A stretch of 64,000 bases of DNA from the NCBI GenBank assembly GCA_002205965.3, contig NADL03000774.1, forward strand, positions 124,001 to 188,000, given 5' to 3'. Below are positions 51,883 to 63,384 of the stretch, one piece after another. The first letter of the stretch is position 1. Every line of letters begins with the position of its first letter. This DNA comes from Kappaphycus alvarezii (Eukaryota > Rhodophyta > Florideophyceae > Gigartinales > Solieriaceae). Both the position numbers and the translations under genes were made by a program. The notes beneath the pieces were generated by a model, which was given only the letters and a program-made list of their open reading frames with translations, searched no databases and had not been told where the DNA came from.

Positions 51883-54255
51883 ATGAAGGTACCTGGTCTC
51901 TACACCGAGGACGTCAAGGAGAAAATTAAATATAATAACACGTCAACCTCCTTACAAGCCGTGCAATTTATGGTATCTGGGCAGCCACCAGAAGATCCCC
52001 ATTCATTCCCATTGAGTACCCTCAATTCGCAGTTCGATTCGAAGGTCAAGTGGGCAAAAAAAGCTCGAGGAGATCTCTGAGATGTCTAAAGTCTTTCTGT
52101 CTTTTACTGCGCAATATCCCCTGGGTATGGCATTTCACATGGATAGGTGCCCTTATTCGGCTGTTTCGGGTCCTCAAACCAAAGTATTTCAAAGAAGAGA
52201 CATGTCCCCACACACTTGGAGGTGAAGGCCGGAGGCTCTATATTGACCGTACCCTGTTCGGAGAAAATCGCGGAATGGAGGCAATCGTGAACCAAGCCGA
52301 ACGTGAGAATGAAATCTTGGAATCTCTTTTGGACGAATCTGGATTCGCATCGAAATCTCCGTCTGATGGATGTGAGAGAAATGGAGGAAGCGCTACTAAT
52401 GCGAATCTTGTTTATGACCGAGTAGCATTACTTCTGCAGAGGGTCAGCAAATGCGGGCAATTCACAGCTGCCCGACTGACAACGCTACTTTCGAAACCTT
52501 TTTTCAGTGGAATAGAGTTCAGTCAGAAGTTCCCGTCCGTGACACATAAATCCTACAGTATGAACAAAGTCCAGGGCTTGATTCGGAGTTCCAGGATAAT
52601 GGATTTGTTCAGGTGACGGTATCTACACAACGCTCTGAAAAATGTGTCTTACTACAGAAGAAATATTACTGAAGCGCTGAGGTTCAATTGTCGAAGGTCA
52701 AGACATGCGATATTCTCACCGAACCTGGAGAAAAAAGCACTCCATGTCATCCTATCAATGCTCGCCTTGGACGTGAAAGTATCCCAATCGTTAAGGATGC
52801 AATATTGCTGACTCAGATCCCAGAATAAGATGGTGAGTATGGAGGAAGACGGGGAGCAATCTGTGTGTTACTTTTGCAGTTGTACAGCGATAAGTCAGTG
52901 ACATCGCTGAAGCCTTCTCGATTGACCTTCATCCTTTGCATATTGCTGTTCTTAATTTTGGGGAGGAAATAAGAAGGAAACTATAACGGACGGCAGCAAT
53001 AGTCGCATTTCTCCCAACAAACTGCAACGATATGGATGAGGCTCGCAGTGATATTATCACGCAGGAAGCGATAGACTTCGTTGTCAGCCATTGAGTGAAG
53101 TAGCGAAGGGAGGTCTCTCTGCTAAGGACTTGAGTAACGTAAATTGGAGGTGCCACCTTGTCGTTGGAGCTACTGTGCTGATCTTAGAGGCCAAAAACTT
53201 CTTTCAGTACGAGGTGGAACTCGAACTGCATTACCTTGTCACAGGTGTTTGGCCAAAAGGGAAGAATTTACATTCAGTACGAATTCGAAGGAACGTTCTC
53301 TGAGGCATACGATCCAAATCCAACGGAATTGCGTTCTCCTGCAACAGGCCAAGAATGATGAAAGGAATTTCCCATCGTTCTCGAGAATACAAGCTGAAAG
53401 CTCAAGTCTTCTTCGAAGATGTCCTACATCCTCAGAAACGGTGCTGCATCAGTTTCCCTTCGTTGGAATTTGTCCAACTTTAGACATAACAATGTCTACA
53501 TTTGAACCAATGCAAATTTCTATCTGGGGGTATCGCGTATGATCAAAATGCAGCAGTTGAAAGGTTTCGGTCGGAGGAATTGTTTTCAACGGCACTATCC
53601 ACCCGTCATCTGTACCAAGAGCTTTCCGTAGCATAAGAAGTGAAGTGATGGGGAACTGAACTACTTTTTGGCATTTGTTGCAAGGGATCCTGTGGGTATA
53701 ATCTACATATTGATTTCTCTATTGATGGAGGAAAATCAGATTTAAGGACTTTTCAGGGAACGGTTTATCTGGAATGTTAGAGGCGAGAGATTACAAAGGG
53801 TGGACCAGGTATCCCCATTTTTGGGGCGATGATAGACTGGTACTGTGATGAAGCAAGCCAAGACCTGTTACGAAGGTCTATGTGATTTCGTGGATATATG
53901 CGATTGCTACACATGGCGACGGAGGGAATATGGTTGGAATGAGCGAAGACTTGGTTATTTAACCGAGGCTATTAAGAAGTTCAAAGAGATAGGTGTAAAG
54001 GTTCTGGACCTTATCAGAAGTCTAACATTGGGGACTCTGAAGTGGCATATGCTGGACCATATTGGCCAGGACCTGCAGCGTATGGGAGGACTTGGGTACG
54101 GCGACGCTGGATTGTTTGAGTATGCTCATGTCATCTACAAACGATTTCATAAGTTGACGTCGAAGAGAAGCGTTCGGCAATGTCTGAGACCATTCGCCGC
54201 ATTTCAATCCCGATGGAAGGAGCCTCATTACTGTCTAAGGAGAAAAGGTCTGTGA
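51883..54255 (+). pseudogene. Transposase-like gene, tentatively Plavaka/Zisupton/KDZ-like, frameshifted
   Basis: Sequential plus frames look like one protein. The frame 52050-52616 is open for 188 codons (GMEAIVNQAERENEILESLL). Near 52,865-52,985 successive frames give LLQLYSDKSVTSLKPS and then HPLHIAVLNFGEE, resembling the YSDKT...HPV..SLxN catalytic block of large DDE transposases. The frame 53845-54255 ends with LKWHMLDHIGQDLQRMGGLG, YGDAGLFEYAHVIYKRFHKL and TSKRS, resembling the C-terminal KWHxLDH...G...FE...K block of the same proteins. Family naming is from remembered patterns only. At least four frameshifts separate the readable parts. It lies just inside the left repeat arrays. Confidence 0.45.
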
Positions 54256-55480
54256 ACAAAACAAGACTCAAAGCTGCAAATCTAGACTCTGCTTTTCTGG
54301 TAGAGGGGGAATCGACTTCAACTTGAATGAATTCTTGCGAATAAGTAAGAGAAATGACACAGTCAAACTTAAGGCGATTTTCCGAGGATAATGCGAAGCT
54401 GGGCAAGGGCCGGAAGTCGTGATTGGTGAAATATAGAAAGCTTCTTCTTGAAATGTATGAACCGAGAAGCTTGAAAACCTTAAAGTATGTCTTTTGAGAC
54501 ATTGGACATGAGGTTTGAGGGGGTAAATTCCATCACACGTTAAGGTTTCCTTTGCACCTTAGGCATTTATATTTGGATATGAAGTTCCATCCTTGACAAC
54601 ATGCAGTAATAATCGTGGTATTGCTTGTATACTTAATTCAAGCAGCCGGATTTCGCAAAGTATTGTAGCAGCTCCTTCATGGTATGGGTCAAAGAATCCT
54701 AAAGATGACACAGTGATGGTGGAAGATGGCAGACATCCCGTTCCCAGATCCCGAAAGACCCTATAATAGTCTGGTTTAGAGAGATCTGGTCTCTTGTGAG
54801 ACTTTCTAATGCTGGAAAGTTAAGACCAGGCTCGGATATATGTATCACACATAAAGCAGAGAAATGTCTACAATGCATGCCCGGGGTAATAGGAGAATAT
54901 TACCTTTTGCAATAATTTGACGTGATAAGCGCAAAAGATATTCCACCAGGTTGTGTGGAACAGGCATTGGATTTTATTCGACTGCGATGGTCCAGAAAAG
55001 GCGTTGAAGACGGGGAAACAGTAAGGCACAGAAGTTTATAATCTATGTCCAATGGATAGTGTCAGAGGACTTGTGCATACCGTCTGTGGTGATATAATGA
55101 GTTGAAGTATTCGAGCAGATACAGAACGATCAAAAATGTTGAAGGAGGTCTGCGGGCAAGTGGACCCGTTGCTGTATGAGATGTTCTATGTGAACAGATT
55201 ATATATCAGCGGAGGCATAGGGTTTAATTAGAAGAAGAAGGAGACTGTGTGACTGAAGATGTGGAGGGATAGGTTGATGTTCAAAGCTGACACCGGTTAC
55301 ATCACCGAAGCTTTTCTGTGGCCTCACTTGGCTAAATGGCCACGTACGCAGGCACTTATGTGCATATGATTCGCGTTTGCGGTGACATAACTCGAACCCC
55401 AGGCTGGGCTACAGTACGTGTTTTCTGGATTAAATATGGGCCTTTTAGCCTTTGTTATGTAGCCACGGGTATGTCTTGCC
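54256..55480. other. Interior of putative transposon, no recognised gene
   Basis: Short frames only, such as 55336-55527. The sequence is of middling GC and may be remnant coding DNA, but no domain is visible. Confidence 0.35.
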
Positions 55481-55484
55481 TGAT

Positions 55485-55640
55485 GGATAGAACGAGAGAG
55501 AGGGAGCGAGGGGCCATACAGGAGTGAGGGCGAGAGCGGAGAGCAGGAGAGAGAGAGAAGGGTAAAAAGAGTGAAGGACCGAGAAAGAGAGATGAGAGAG
55601 GGGAAGGTGGTGAGGGACTTTACTCAGGTAGAAGATGGAG
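55485..55640 (+). repeat. GA-rich low-complexity tract
   Basis: Nearly all-purine run of GAGAGA, GGGAG and AAGAGAG units about 150 bp long. It truncates or extends local ORFs artificially. Confidence 0.8.
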
Positions 55641-55753
55641 AGAGTCCGAGGCTTATATAGACTTCAAGGCGAGTCGACTGATGCTTTCTGTTGATCGAAG
55701 GAAGTTTCCAGAAGACATGTAGACGACGGTGAGTGTCTAACCCTAAACTTGCC

Positions 55754-55802
55754 TGAGCTGATTTAAAGTAGATCAGCTCAAGCATACAGCACTGTACAGT
55801 GC
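55754..55802. repeat. Adjacent palindromes
   Basis: TGAGCTGAT and ATCAGCTCA (about 55,754-55,780) form one inverted pair; GCACTGTACAGTGC (55789-55802) is a perfect 14-bp palindrome carrying the CTGTACAG core seen elsewhere in the window. Confidence 0.5.
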
Positions 55803-56037
55803 ATAAACATAACAGTCAAGTTCTAGGTTGAACGGTAAAGTACTGTAATAACTTTAAGCCTCTTTGCGAGTTGTCAGCTTACAAAAAGGAAAAGAAGTGA
55901 AATTACACTAACAGTGCCTATCTGAAACCTAGTAACTCAATACAAATCATGAGCAAATACAACTTTACGTCTTCTGAAGCAATGAAAAGTACTAAAAAGT
56001 CTAGTAAGATTACTGCCATTGGACTATAAAGTTGATA

Positions 56038-58786
56038 CTAATTTTCATCCTCAAACAGCAGAAGAGGGATTGTATAATCCGAGGAGAAACGCATGACTTT
56101 GTTTCCAGGTGCGTCTGTGTGACATATGTAGCAATCTGCGACAAGCCCAAGCCAACAACAGATTACTTCATTGAAGTAACTTGATTTAACCGAAATGTAA
56201 ATATGAACATTTCTCAGATATCTGAAAGCGTTGGTGAAAAAACTTTCTTTGTTACGAAGAGACTCTACAAGGGTGTCCATCTAGGGGATATCCAATTCAT
56301 CAACGACGTCTTGCCCTGCTGCTTCTTCGGTCTCGCGCATCAGATCATACAAAACCTTCGTGGCGCAATGCCTCAGTAAAGAGGCTGTTGCTTTTCCAGC
56401 AGTTGCTCATACCTTCCCTTTAGGACAATTGTCTCATTTCCCCCCTTTGAAGTTCCCTTCTTTTTGAGAGGCAAGTCCTCAATTACTGCGGTCATCCATG
56501 CATCCAATCGTGCGATGAGCATATGCTGACCTCTTGATCTCCTTCAATTCTCCCACCATGGAACGCCTCGACGATCAGTCGAGCAGCCTCGTTTCCAGAA
56601 AAGTATCTACTCCTTTAAGCTCCCTATCTTCTAATGGATCCATGCCGTCCGCACATATCTCCTTGAAAGTAGCGCGTCTCCACCAAGATGTGGGATATCC
56701 TACTTGCCTCTTCTCCAGACTCAGTCCTGCAGAGCTTAGAAATAGCACTGTCAAACTGTCTCTCTCTTTCTTGCTTTCCACGAGACTCTGATCCCTTGGA
56801 AGCTTGGTGGAGCAGATGATAGGATAGCAAGTTAATTAAAGAAAATATTCTGCAACAACTTTTTCCTGCTCCCAACATTTTCCCGACAGCTTACCTTAAG
56901 CCTTTTCTGCAGAGTATTGCTCTTTCCCGCCATGTTCGCAATACGACCCCAATCTTTTGTGGGAAACGATCATCGGACTTTGGCATCTCAAGGCAACGCT
57001 CAAGAATGTTAAAAGGATATACGTATATATCGCCAAAGTAGAAATCTCTTTCAGTGGCCAATTCCATAGGACAGGTACGCATTGCATTGATACCTTACAA
57101 CCGTCCTTTAAGTCCTTGTAGGGTAGAATATGGCACCCGCAGGAGAATAGCTAGGGACATTGTCGAACAATGTTTCGTCTATATCATCGAGATTAACCTC
57201 TCATCCGAGCCAGTCTCTTTGGCGTCGACCAGGATCCAGCAGAGCGTTCAAGTGCCACGCTTTGATGTTGTGCATTGTATTGTAATGAGATTGCGCAGTT
57301 TCCGTTGCGACGTAGCGAGCATTTTCCGCATCTGGTCATAGAGGGAGAGCAAAAGGGGTATCCATTCATCATCAGCACTTTCAGCAACTAGAGACTTCCG
57401 AAGTGACATTCGCTTCTGGACATGTCCCTGAGTTCTTCATTATTATCCGATGTTGACTTTGCTGAAATCTTCGACGCGGAGAGTGCGATGTGCAACTCGC
57501 TGCGTAGCGCAGCATTCGCAGCCCTCTCTTTGTCTAGAGATGAGTGTAGCAAATCAATAGTCTTGTGAAGTTGATGCATTATTCGATTCGTCCTCGCTAC
57601 TTCCCCCTTGGTGTTGTTCAGTTGTTCACGAACCATTTTAAGCTTCTTGGCGGCCCTTCCTTCCATTTCCAAGTCAGAATCTGGGTCTTAGTTCCGTGGC
57701 CGGATCTTCTCCAATGCTATCCGTTTGTCGGTAGGTTTTTTTTGTTAAAATTGTTCGGGTTTCATCTGATTTTGCTGCCCTTGTCCTGGATCACGTGACC
57801 GGAGCTCAATACCATCTGAATCTTCTTCGTTTTCTTCATCAAACACCGACTTGATTACGCTGGGCCTTACCCTACCACATTGTGATGACGAGTGACACCA
57901 ACCTTTCCCACAGCATCACTTCCGCGGCCGGCCACGCGGCCTCGCGTTGCTCCCTCAGCCTCATCTTCGTCTAATATACCCTCTTCTCCATCAGAAAAAC
58001 CAGACTCCGCTGCGTTACTGTAATACCGGAGTTTCCCTGCAGTTGAACCGCCTCCTCAAAGGTCTCTTCGGCACTTGCCTGTCCGTTGCCGTCCTCGTCC
58101 TAAGACCTGTTCGATAAAGGGATAATTCCCTGGCAATTGGAGCTGTCCACATCCATACAACATCTTCCCTATCTATGTCATGAAATTACATATCGGGTTC
58201 TTCTTCATTGCGTCGAGAGTTGATGTTGAGATCTGCAATAGGAGTGAGTGCAGATCTCAATATCGTCGTTTCTTTTCAAATACACGGGAAGCTTGTTTCG
58301 GTCTGGTTTTTTGGCAGGATGTGTACTCTCGGTGCCCGTTTTGGTGGAAGCAACCGTCCTAGTGCAGTTGTGCCGGAATAGGGCCCATCACTTCTCGCTT
58401 CCCCTGCCCCTCTTGATGGGTTGCTGATATCACATTCAGCTCCCACACTTGATGTTTGTCTTCTCATTGTCACGGGACGAGCTGCCCCCGCCGCAGATAA
58501 ACTTGCAATTTACCTGCAGCAGAACTCCAACCTCCAGATTTACGAGCTGCTCCAGGTGAGGTTTGGTTGACCCTGGCTTCGATGCAATCCGCATAGACTT
58601 GCGGCAGCCTGTCGGCCCATCAGTCGAGTTGGCCTGCCTTCTCTTCAGATTTCCACCCATTTCGAGGACCCAGCAGAATAGTTGCTCAGTGGCGACAGCC
58701 CGAGGGGAAGGAAATGAGATGGGAGATGGTGTATGCAACTCGATGGTATATGACCGTGATTTTTGGGTCCAGCAGGTAGTTCTCAT
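56038..58786 (-). pseudogene. Unassigned coiled-coil gene opposing the transposase-like gene
   Basis: Minus frames run from 58786 to about 56,038. The clearest is 57672-57388: RAAKKLKMVREQLNNTKGEV, RTNRIMHQLHKTIDLLHSSL and DKERAANAALRSELHIALSA, a strong heptad coiled coil. Upstream (58,100-57,900) come acidic, Gly-rich pieces (SNAAESGFSDGEEGILDEDE, AEGATRGRVAGRG). Downstream come WIPLLLSLYDQMRKMLATSQ, CPMELATERDFYFGDIYVYP and further helical frames. Acidic tract, basic Lys-Lys, coiled coil, then helical domain suggests a DNA- or chromatin-associated partner protein. It is possibly the second gene of the surrounding element. Multiple frameshifts or small introns; not recognised. Confidence 0.4.
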
Positions 58787-58899
58787 AAACGAAACACGCG
58801 GGTCCCAGTTGTTGCTGTCGCGGGTTCAATGACGTTTTGGATGTACCTGGCGGCCAACTCAGTTGAGGCTCAAATCCAGAATCTCGTGTGTGTCCCACA

Positions 58900-59315
58900 G
58901 TGGGAGCCGTCGCCGATGAAACTTTACAAGTGACTCCAAAAATAATTACTGTATTGCTATTTACACAAAACTGTAATATTGAATATATTTCTGTATTAAT
59001 CTATTAAAATATTATTTGCGTCATTTTACAGTACCGTACGGTAGTGAAATTTGTTGTGCTTTACGTACAGCAATACCGTAGTTCTCTCCAGCCGCAATAA
59101 TTTACAATGATACTGAAACAATCGGCACAGAAGAATTGGTATGTCAATTGCATTTAACCTTTGATTAAATAACCCACAAGCTATAAACAGTAAAAATCAA
59201 GTGAATTAAAATATTTAGGCTTCAAACAGAGGTTTTAGAATTAATGAAGCTCAAAAAATCATAATTATGACCAATCTTGTATAAAAAATGGTAGTTTGTC
59301 ACTAATACTGGGTAT
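58900..59315. other. AT-rich stretch between coiled-coil gene and right arrays
   Basis: No open frame of note. It contains TACCGTACGGTA (59032-59043), a perfect 12-bp palindrome of the GTAC-rich kind. Confidence 0.4.
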
Positions 59316-59319
59316 AATA

Positions 59320-60010
59320 AAATTCCTGGGCCGGAATTACAAGGCATTGACAGTATTCCTGGGATTCCTATCCAGTTCTACTAATCCTGGGCAATGGTGC
59401 AGGATTTCACCTCTCCTAGCCTATTCGATCCCAGGCTTTCTTGATTGTTGGGTTTTCCTGCCCATTTTGAGTAATAATCTTGGATTTCTGTTTTCTTGGC
59501 TTCACTTTTCCACATTTTTTGGACAATCCTGGGCGAGGTCCAGGAATTAGTGGGTTTCCTGGGGTTTTGCCTATTTGTTTTTAACCTTGCTGTGACTCTT
59601 TTCTACGGACGCCTTGCTTTTCATGATCGCAATTTTGGATGTTAGGAGGTCCATACATGCTAGCAAAGTGTCCACAAATTATGTATACATTAATATGTAA
59701 CTTTACCCTTCCTCCTAGTGTGAGGTCCAGGATTGTCCAGGCTTCCTGGGCCTTACCCAGGATTCACTGTAACACCTGGGTCTGGAATCGCTTCGTGAAG
59801 CATATTCTGATGTTTCTTTTTAGCAGAAATTCCTGGGCCTTGAATTTTTAAAGCAATGCAAAATAGTCATTACAGTGCTTACACCAAATCCCAGGATCGA
59901 ATCCCAGGAATTGGGTTCAGGTGCTCAGTAGTTCCTGGAGCTGTCCTTGGGCCCTATTTGGCACCTGAGCACTGGGGGGCCTCCTGGAGAGTTTCCTGGA
60001 CTTGGAACAT
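59320..60010. repeat. CCTGGG/CCAGG-type short-repeat array, right
   Basis: Repeated TTCCTGGG, CCAGGA and CCTGGGC units (for example at 59,325, 59,355, 59,388, 59,530, 59,730-59,775, 59,830, 59,890-59,905 and 59,990). It is the same motif class as 50,030-50,690, less dense and with TTCCTGGG dominating. Confidence 0.7.
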
Positions 60011-60189
60011 TTCCGACGGCTGCGTTGGAAAAGAAATTTTATTTGATTGATCTAATTTGCGCAGGTAGCGGAAAGCTCTTCTGCTACGTCATTGCGGTGT
60101 TGTTCATGAAACTGTGGAGCAGAGCTCCAAAGGGACTGTGTTGGGTTTCTCGATCGATATAATAACGTTAATAAACTGCAACAAAACCG

Positions 60190-60640
60190 GTTGCAACGGC
60201 CGCAGCGGTCAGTTGAGTCCCATTTTTGATCCAAGTCAACTGAACAGCAAAAGAGGGGCTCATTGCAGCTATATTTTTTATTAAAATTTCGACTCATGAC
60301 TGGGAATAAGGAATATAAATTCGCTCAGTCAACTGCTGACTGGAGAACGATTGGATCTTGAAAAACCCAGTCGACTGATGACTACAGAACAAATGAATAA
60401 CCAAAATGCAGTAAAACTGATGACTGGAAAACAAGTGGATGCACAATATGCCCAGTCGACCGTAGACTGGACAACAAATGGATTCTTTCATTGTCCGGTC
60501 GACGTGGTAGTCTTTCTTTGACTGTTTTAGAGAAGTATATTGGACTGGGCAATGAATCTAGTCTTTTGAGAAGTAATAGTAGTCGAATGGGATTTTAGAC
60601 GACTCCTTTCACCAGTCATGCAGTCGAATTAGCCTAGAAA
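60190..60640. repeat. CAGTCGACTG-type short-repeat array, right
   Basis: Exact CAGTCGACTG at 60368-60377, with CAGTCGACCG near 60,451, CAGTCAACTG near 60,327 and many GACTGG units. It matches the left array in motif and lies outside the right CCTGGG array, mirroring the left side. Confidence 0.7.
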
Positions 60641-60690
60641 TGTTTTACGTTGGATTGAAAAACCCCCGTTCCTACCGGTAAATTTCAACT

Positions 60691-60793
60691 GTACTTACCA
60701 TTGGATTTGGAACGCTTTTGCGTTCTCTGAGTTCAAAACACTAGATTTTGGACCTTTGTTTTTGAAACGCGCCTCAAATCCAACCGTAAGTAC
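60691..60793. repeat. 103-bp inverted-repeat unit (MITE-like)
   Basis: The left arm GTACTTACCATTGGATTTGG (60691-60710) pairs with the right arm CAAATCCAACCGTAAGTAC (60775-60793) with only a few mismatches over about 24 bp. The middle contains a second short inversion (AACGCTTTTGCGTT). It sits just outside the right repeat array. Confidence 0.6.
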
Positions 60794-60872
60794 ATCCAAT
60801 ATTATTGATAAAAAATGATCTACGAGAGATGTCCCAATCCAAACCAAACGCCCTGATTGCGCGGGAAAAGAC

Positions 60873-61884
60873 ATGCTACCGGGTAAACGCGGAGAAGTTC
60901 TGATTATATGTACACAGGTGAGTCAATGTGAGAAGCATAGCGGAAAAAGAATGTTGTTCCTCACCATGGCAAAGAGAACAACCCAAAAAAATGGGAAGCG
61001 GACGAAGATGGATTCAGAGGAGACAGTAGCATCGTTTAAGGCATATATATCCGCTTCGGAAGATTCAGAAAGCGGATGCAATAAGAAAGATGTTTTGCCA
61101 CGCGAGTCATACAGTGCTCCAATCTTTTCATGGTATATGTCAAGAAAAACAAACTGTTTAAAAAATAAACCCATCGCACTGGAGATGAAAAATGCAAAGG
61201 TACCGGAAGACAAGGTGCGAGCGCATGAAGTTTTGAGGAATAGTCGATTCCATAGAGGCGAATAAAAACATCGGAGAACCTACGGAAGAAGACATTGAAC
61301 GGGTGACGCTCGCAGTTTACAATGGTGCCGAAAGAGTATGCGACTTTTATACTTACACTCCTGATCCGTCTGATCCCCTGGGCCAGAATTCACATATAAA
61401 GAAGCATTTGGTGCCTACGGCTGATAAAAAGCTACAATAAATTCCGTTTGTCTCGTCAGGACCTGCAGAAAGCGGAGAATACAAACAAGAAAGGCGCACA
61501 GCCGGTGCAAGCAGGCCCTGGTGATAGGGAGCCAAGTTCAAGGTAAGGGATGTTAATAAGGGAAGAAAATCCTCCAGCGCCCTAGTTTTGTCGCTCTCGC
61601 CCAACAATGTCTAAGCGGAAACGAATCTTCGGACAACGGGAACGAAAAGCACATTTGAGCTTACAAAGCAGATAGTCTTTCTTCGTAAGGGCGCTGAAGG
61701 AATTTGAGAAATTGGATCTTGCGGTCAATAAGGGCAAAAAGGTTGCTGAAGAGATGGTTGAGGTCCAGAAACAGCAGTCTATGGTATCTTTGTTTTCAAT
61801 TCCTGGCACAGATCCGCATAAGTTGCAAGATTTCATAGCTATTCGACAGGAAAAGGCATTGGAATCTATGAAAAGAAGGGCATG
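60873..61884 (+). pseudogene. Unassigned coding remnant
   Basis: The plus frame 60873-61265 is open for 130 codons: a lysine-rich segment (AKRTTQKNGKRTKMDSEETV) then DSESGCNKKDVLPRESYSAP. After breaks, a second open stretch at about 61,687-61,884 reads ALKEFEKLDLAVNKGKKVAE, EMVEVQKQQSMVSLFSIPGT and QDFIAIRQEKALESMKRRA, a helical C terminus. These could be two ends of one gene with three or more frameshifts between. No family recognised. The basic N terminus suits a nuclear protein, possibly the DNA-binding partner commonly encoded beside Harbinger transposases, but there is no Myb motif to show it. Confidence 0.3.
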
Positions 61885-62700
61885 ATAGCCGGAATTCCAG
61901 AAGCAAGAACTCCAAGCATTCAGACTATCTTCTCCACAAAGATTCCTATTCGGTGCAGAGTGCTAAGGTTTCTATTGAACACGATGGGAATGATCAGAGA
62001 AAATATTGAAGCAACGACTTTTCTGGATTGCTCAATTAAACTACGCTGCTACTTGCTTAGTAAAAAAGAAGGCTCGTGTCGTTGCGATAGCATTGTCGTC
62101 CTACTCTTCCGTCTTTCTCTCCTTCCTCCCCTTTTCCTCTCCATAGAAATCTATCTCCTTCTCTACCTGACCCTGATCCTAATCACCTAATCCCACATGC
62201 CTTCACTCCCGCCGGAATCCCACGCTCCTCATTCCAAATCAGACGGTGTTTTATGTGAGTAGGCTGGTGATGGGGATTGGCGGGAAAGTGATGGCACTGT
62301 GAGTATGGATGGGAAGGGATATATATTTTTGGGAAGCGTTATTAGAAGATGCATTTGCCGGTTTGTCCAGCGCTATGAGGTACCGAGTGAGATCAGCCAA
62401 AAATCTCAGCAAGTAAGAGAGAAATGTGCAAATCCTCAACCGCACCAGGGTAAGCAATGGTGCACCTCGCAAAATGGTCAGTCTAATGTCCCATATTGCC
62501 CACCGTATCTGTTCCAGACATTGGTCACCAATATCTTCATGAGTTTCGCATGGAGCCTTCTCACCTTTATCAAATCTTACACAGGCATTTCAAAGGTGTG
62601 AAGCAGATATACTTGGTGTTCTACCTTTTCAAAGACAATACATGAGATTTCTTTGTCCTCAAAAATGGAAGAACTAGAACCCTCGAATCTATCGGAAGAG
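61885..62700. other. Unassigned stretch
   Basis: Short frames on both strands without recognisable content. A C/T-rich run lies at 62,100-62,220. Confidence 0.35.
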
Positions 62701-62702
62701 TA

Positions 62703-63384
62703 CTATTCCTGTCTGCATTTTACAAAAGTGTTATGCATTACAACAAACGCCGTGACAAGCCATTGCATTTTTGTGATACTATAATAATCGCATGCAATGA
62801 AAAGAAAATTAAAGGGCCGAAAAAGAACACCGAAAACTTTTTCAACAAATTTCAATTCTTGCGTCTTCGCAAACACAGAGCTGTTTATGTTCTCTGGTTT
62901 GGACATGGAGTGGATGAAAATTTCCCAGTCTGGATGTATACAGTCCATTGAATAGTAAAAACAGTTGAAAAAATCTCACGATACAGTATTACTGGACTGT
63001 ACTAGTGAGAATGTACCCGACAAGACCTCCTGAAAGTGCTTACTGACTCCTAAAATGTTCAAGTAATTCATTACACCCCAAAGTCCAAGTTGAAGAGACC
63101 AAATACACAGGTCTAACGAGTAAATCATCTCCATCCTCACTGTTAGCCTGAATTTCTTCCCATTTATGATACCCTGCAACGCCTTAGGGAATTTCTTAAA
63201 ATTACATCCTGCACAATCCACGCACCCAATACAACCTGGAAAGCCTAATATTTAGAATACATCTCAATTTTGCAATATCAGAGGCTGCTGGAGCCCTTAG
63301 ATACACCGAAGAGAGAGATTTAACCACGGTACGACAATAATATTCCAGAAAAAAGGACGCAGACGTTTCAGAAACGTCGAACAT
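62703..63384 (-). pseudogene. PIF/Harbinger-type transposase, degenerate
   Basis: Three minus frames join. The first (63384-63202) gives DVSETSASFFLEYYCRTVVK. The second (63221-62976) gives VDCAGCNFKKFPKALQGIIN with the first catalytic Asp, then LTVRMEMIYSLDLCIWSLQL and GVMNYLNILGVSKHF. The third (62948-62703) gives SSVFAKTQELKFVEKVFGVL, then FRPFNFLFIACDYY and LVTAFVVMHNTF. These match the family's SLDCxHWxWKNxP, NDxNxL, ERxFGxL and CxxxHNM landmarks. The Asp of NDxNxL is Tyr here, so the DDE triad is broken. The domain lacks its N-terminal helix-turn-helix part. Two frameshifts. Confidence 0.7.

Larger units (their letters stand above)
49485..60640. mobile_element. Putative ~11-kb DNA transposon with mirrored subterminal repeat arrays
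   Basis: The left end has a CAGTCGACTG-rich array (49,485-49,860) and then a CCAGGATTCCTGG-rich array (50,030-50,690). The right end has a CCTGGG/CCAGG-rich array (59,320-60,010) and then a CAGTCGACTG-rich array (60,190-60,640). The order is mirrored, as expected if both belong to one element with structurally similar ends. Inside are a plus-strand transposase-like gene (51.9-54.3 kb) and an opposing minus-strand coiled-coil gene (56.0-58.8 kb). I could not find a terminal inverted repeat or target duplication, so the true limits and even unity of the element are inferred. Confidence 0.4.
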
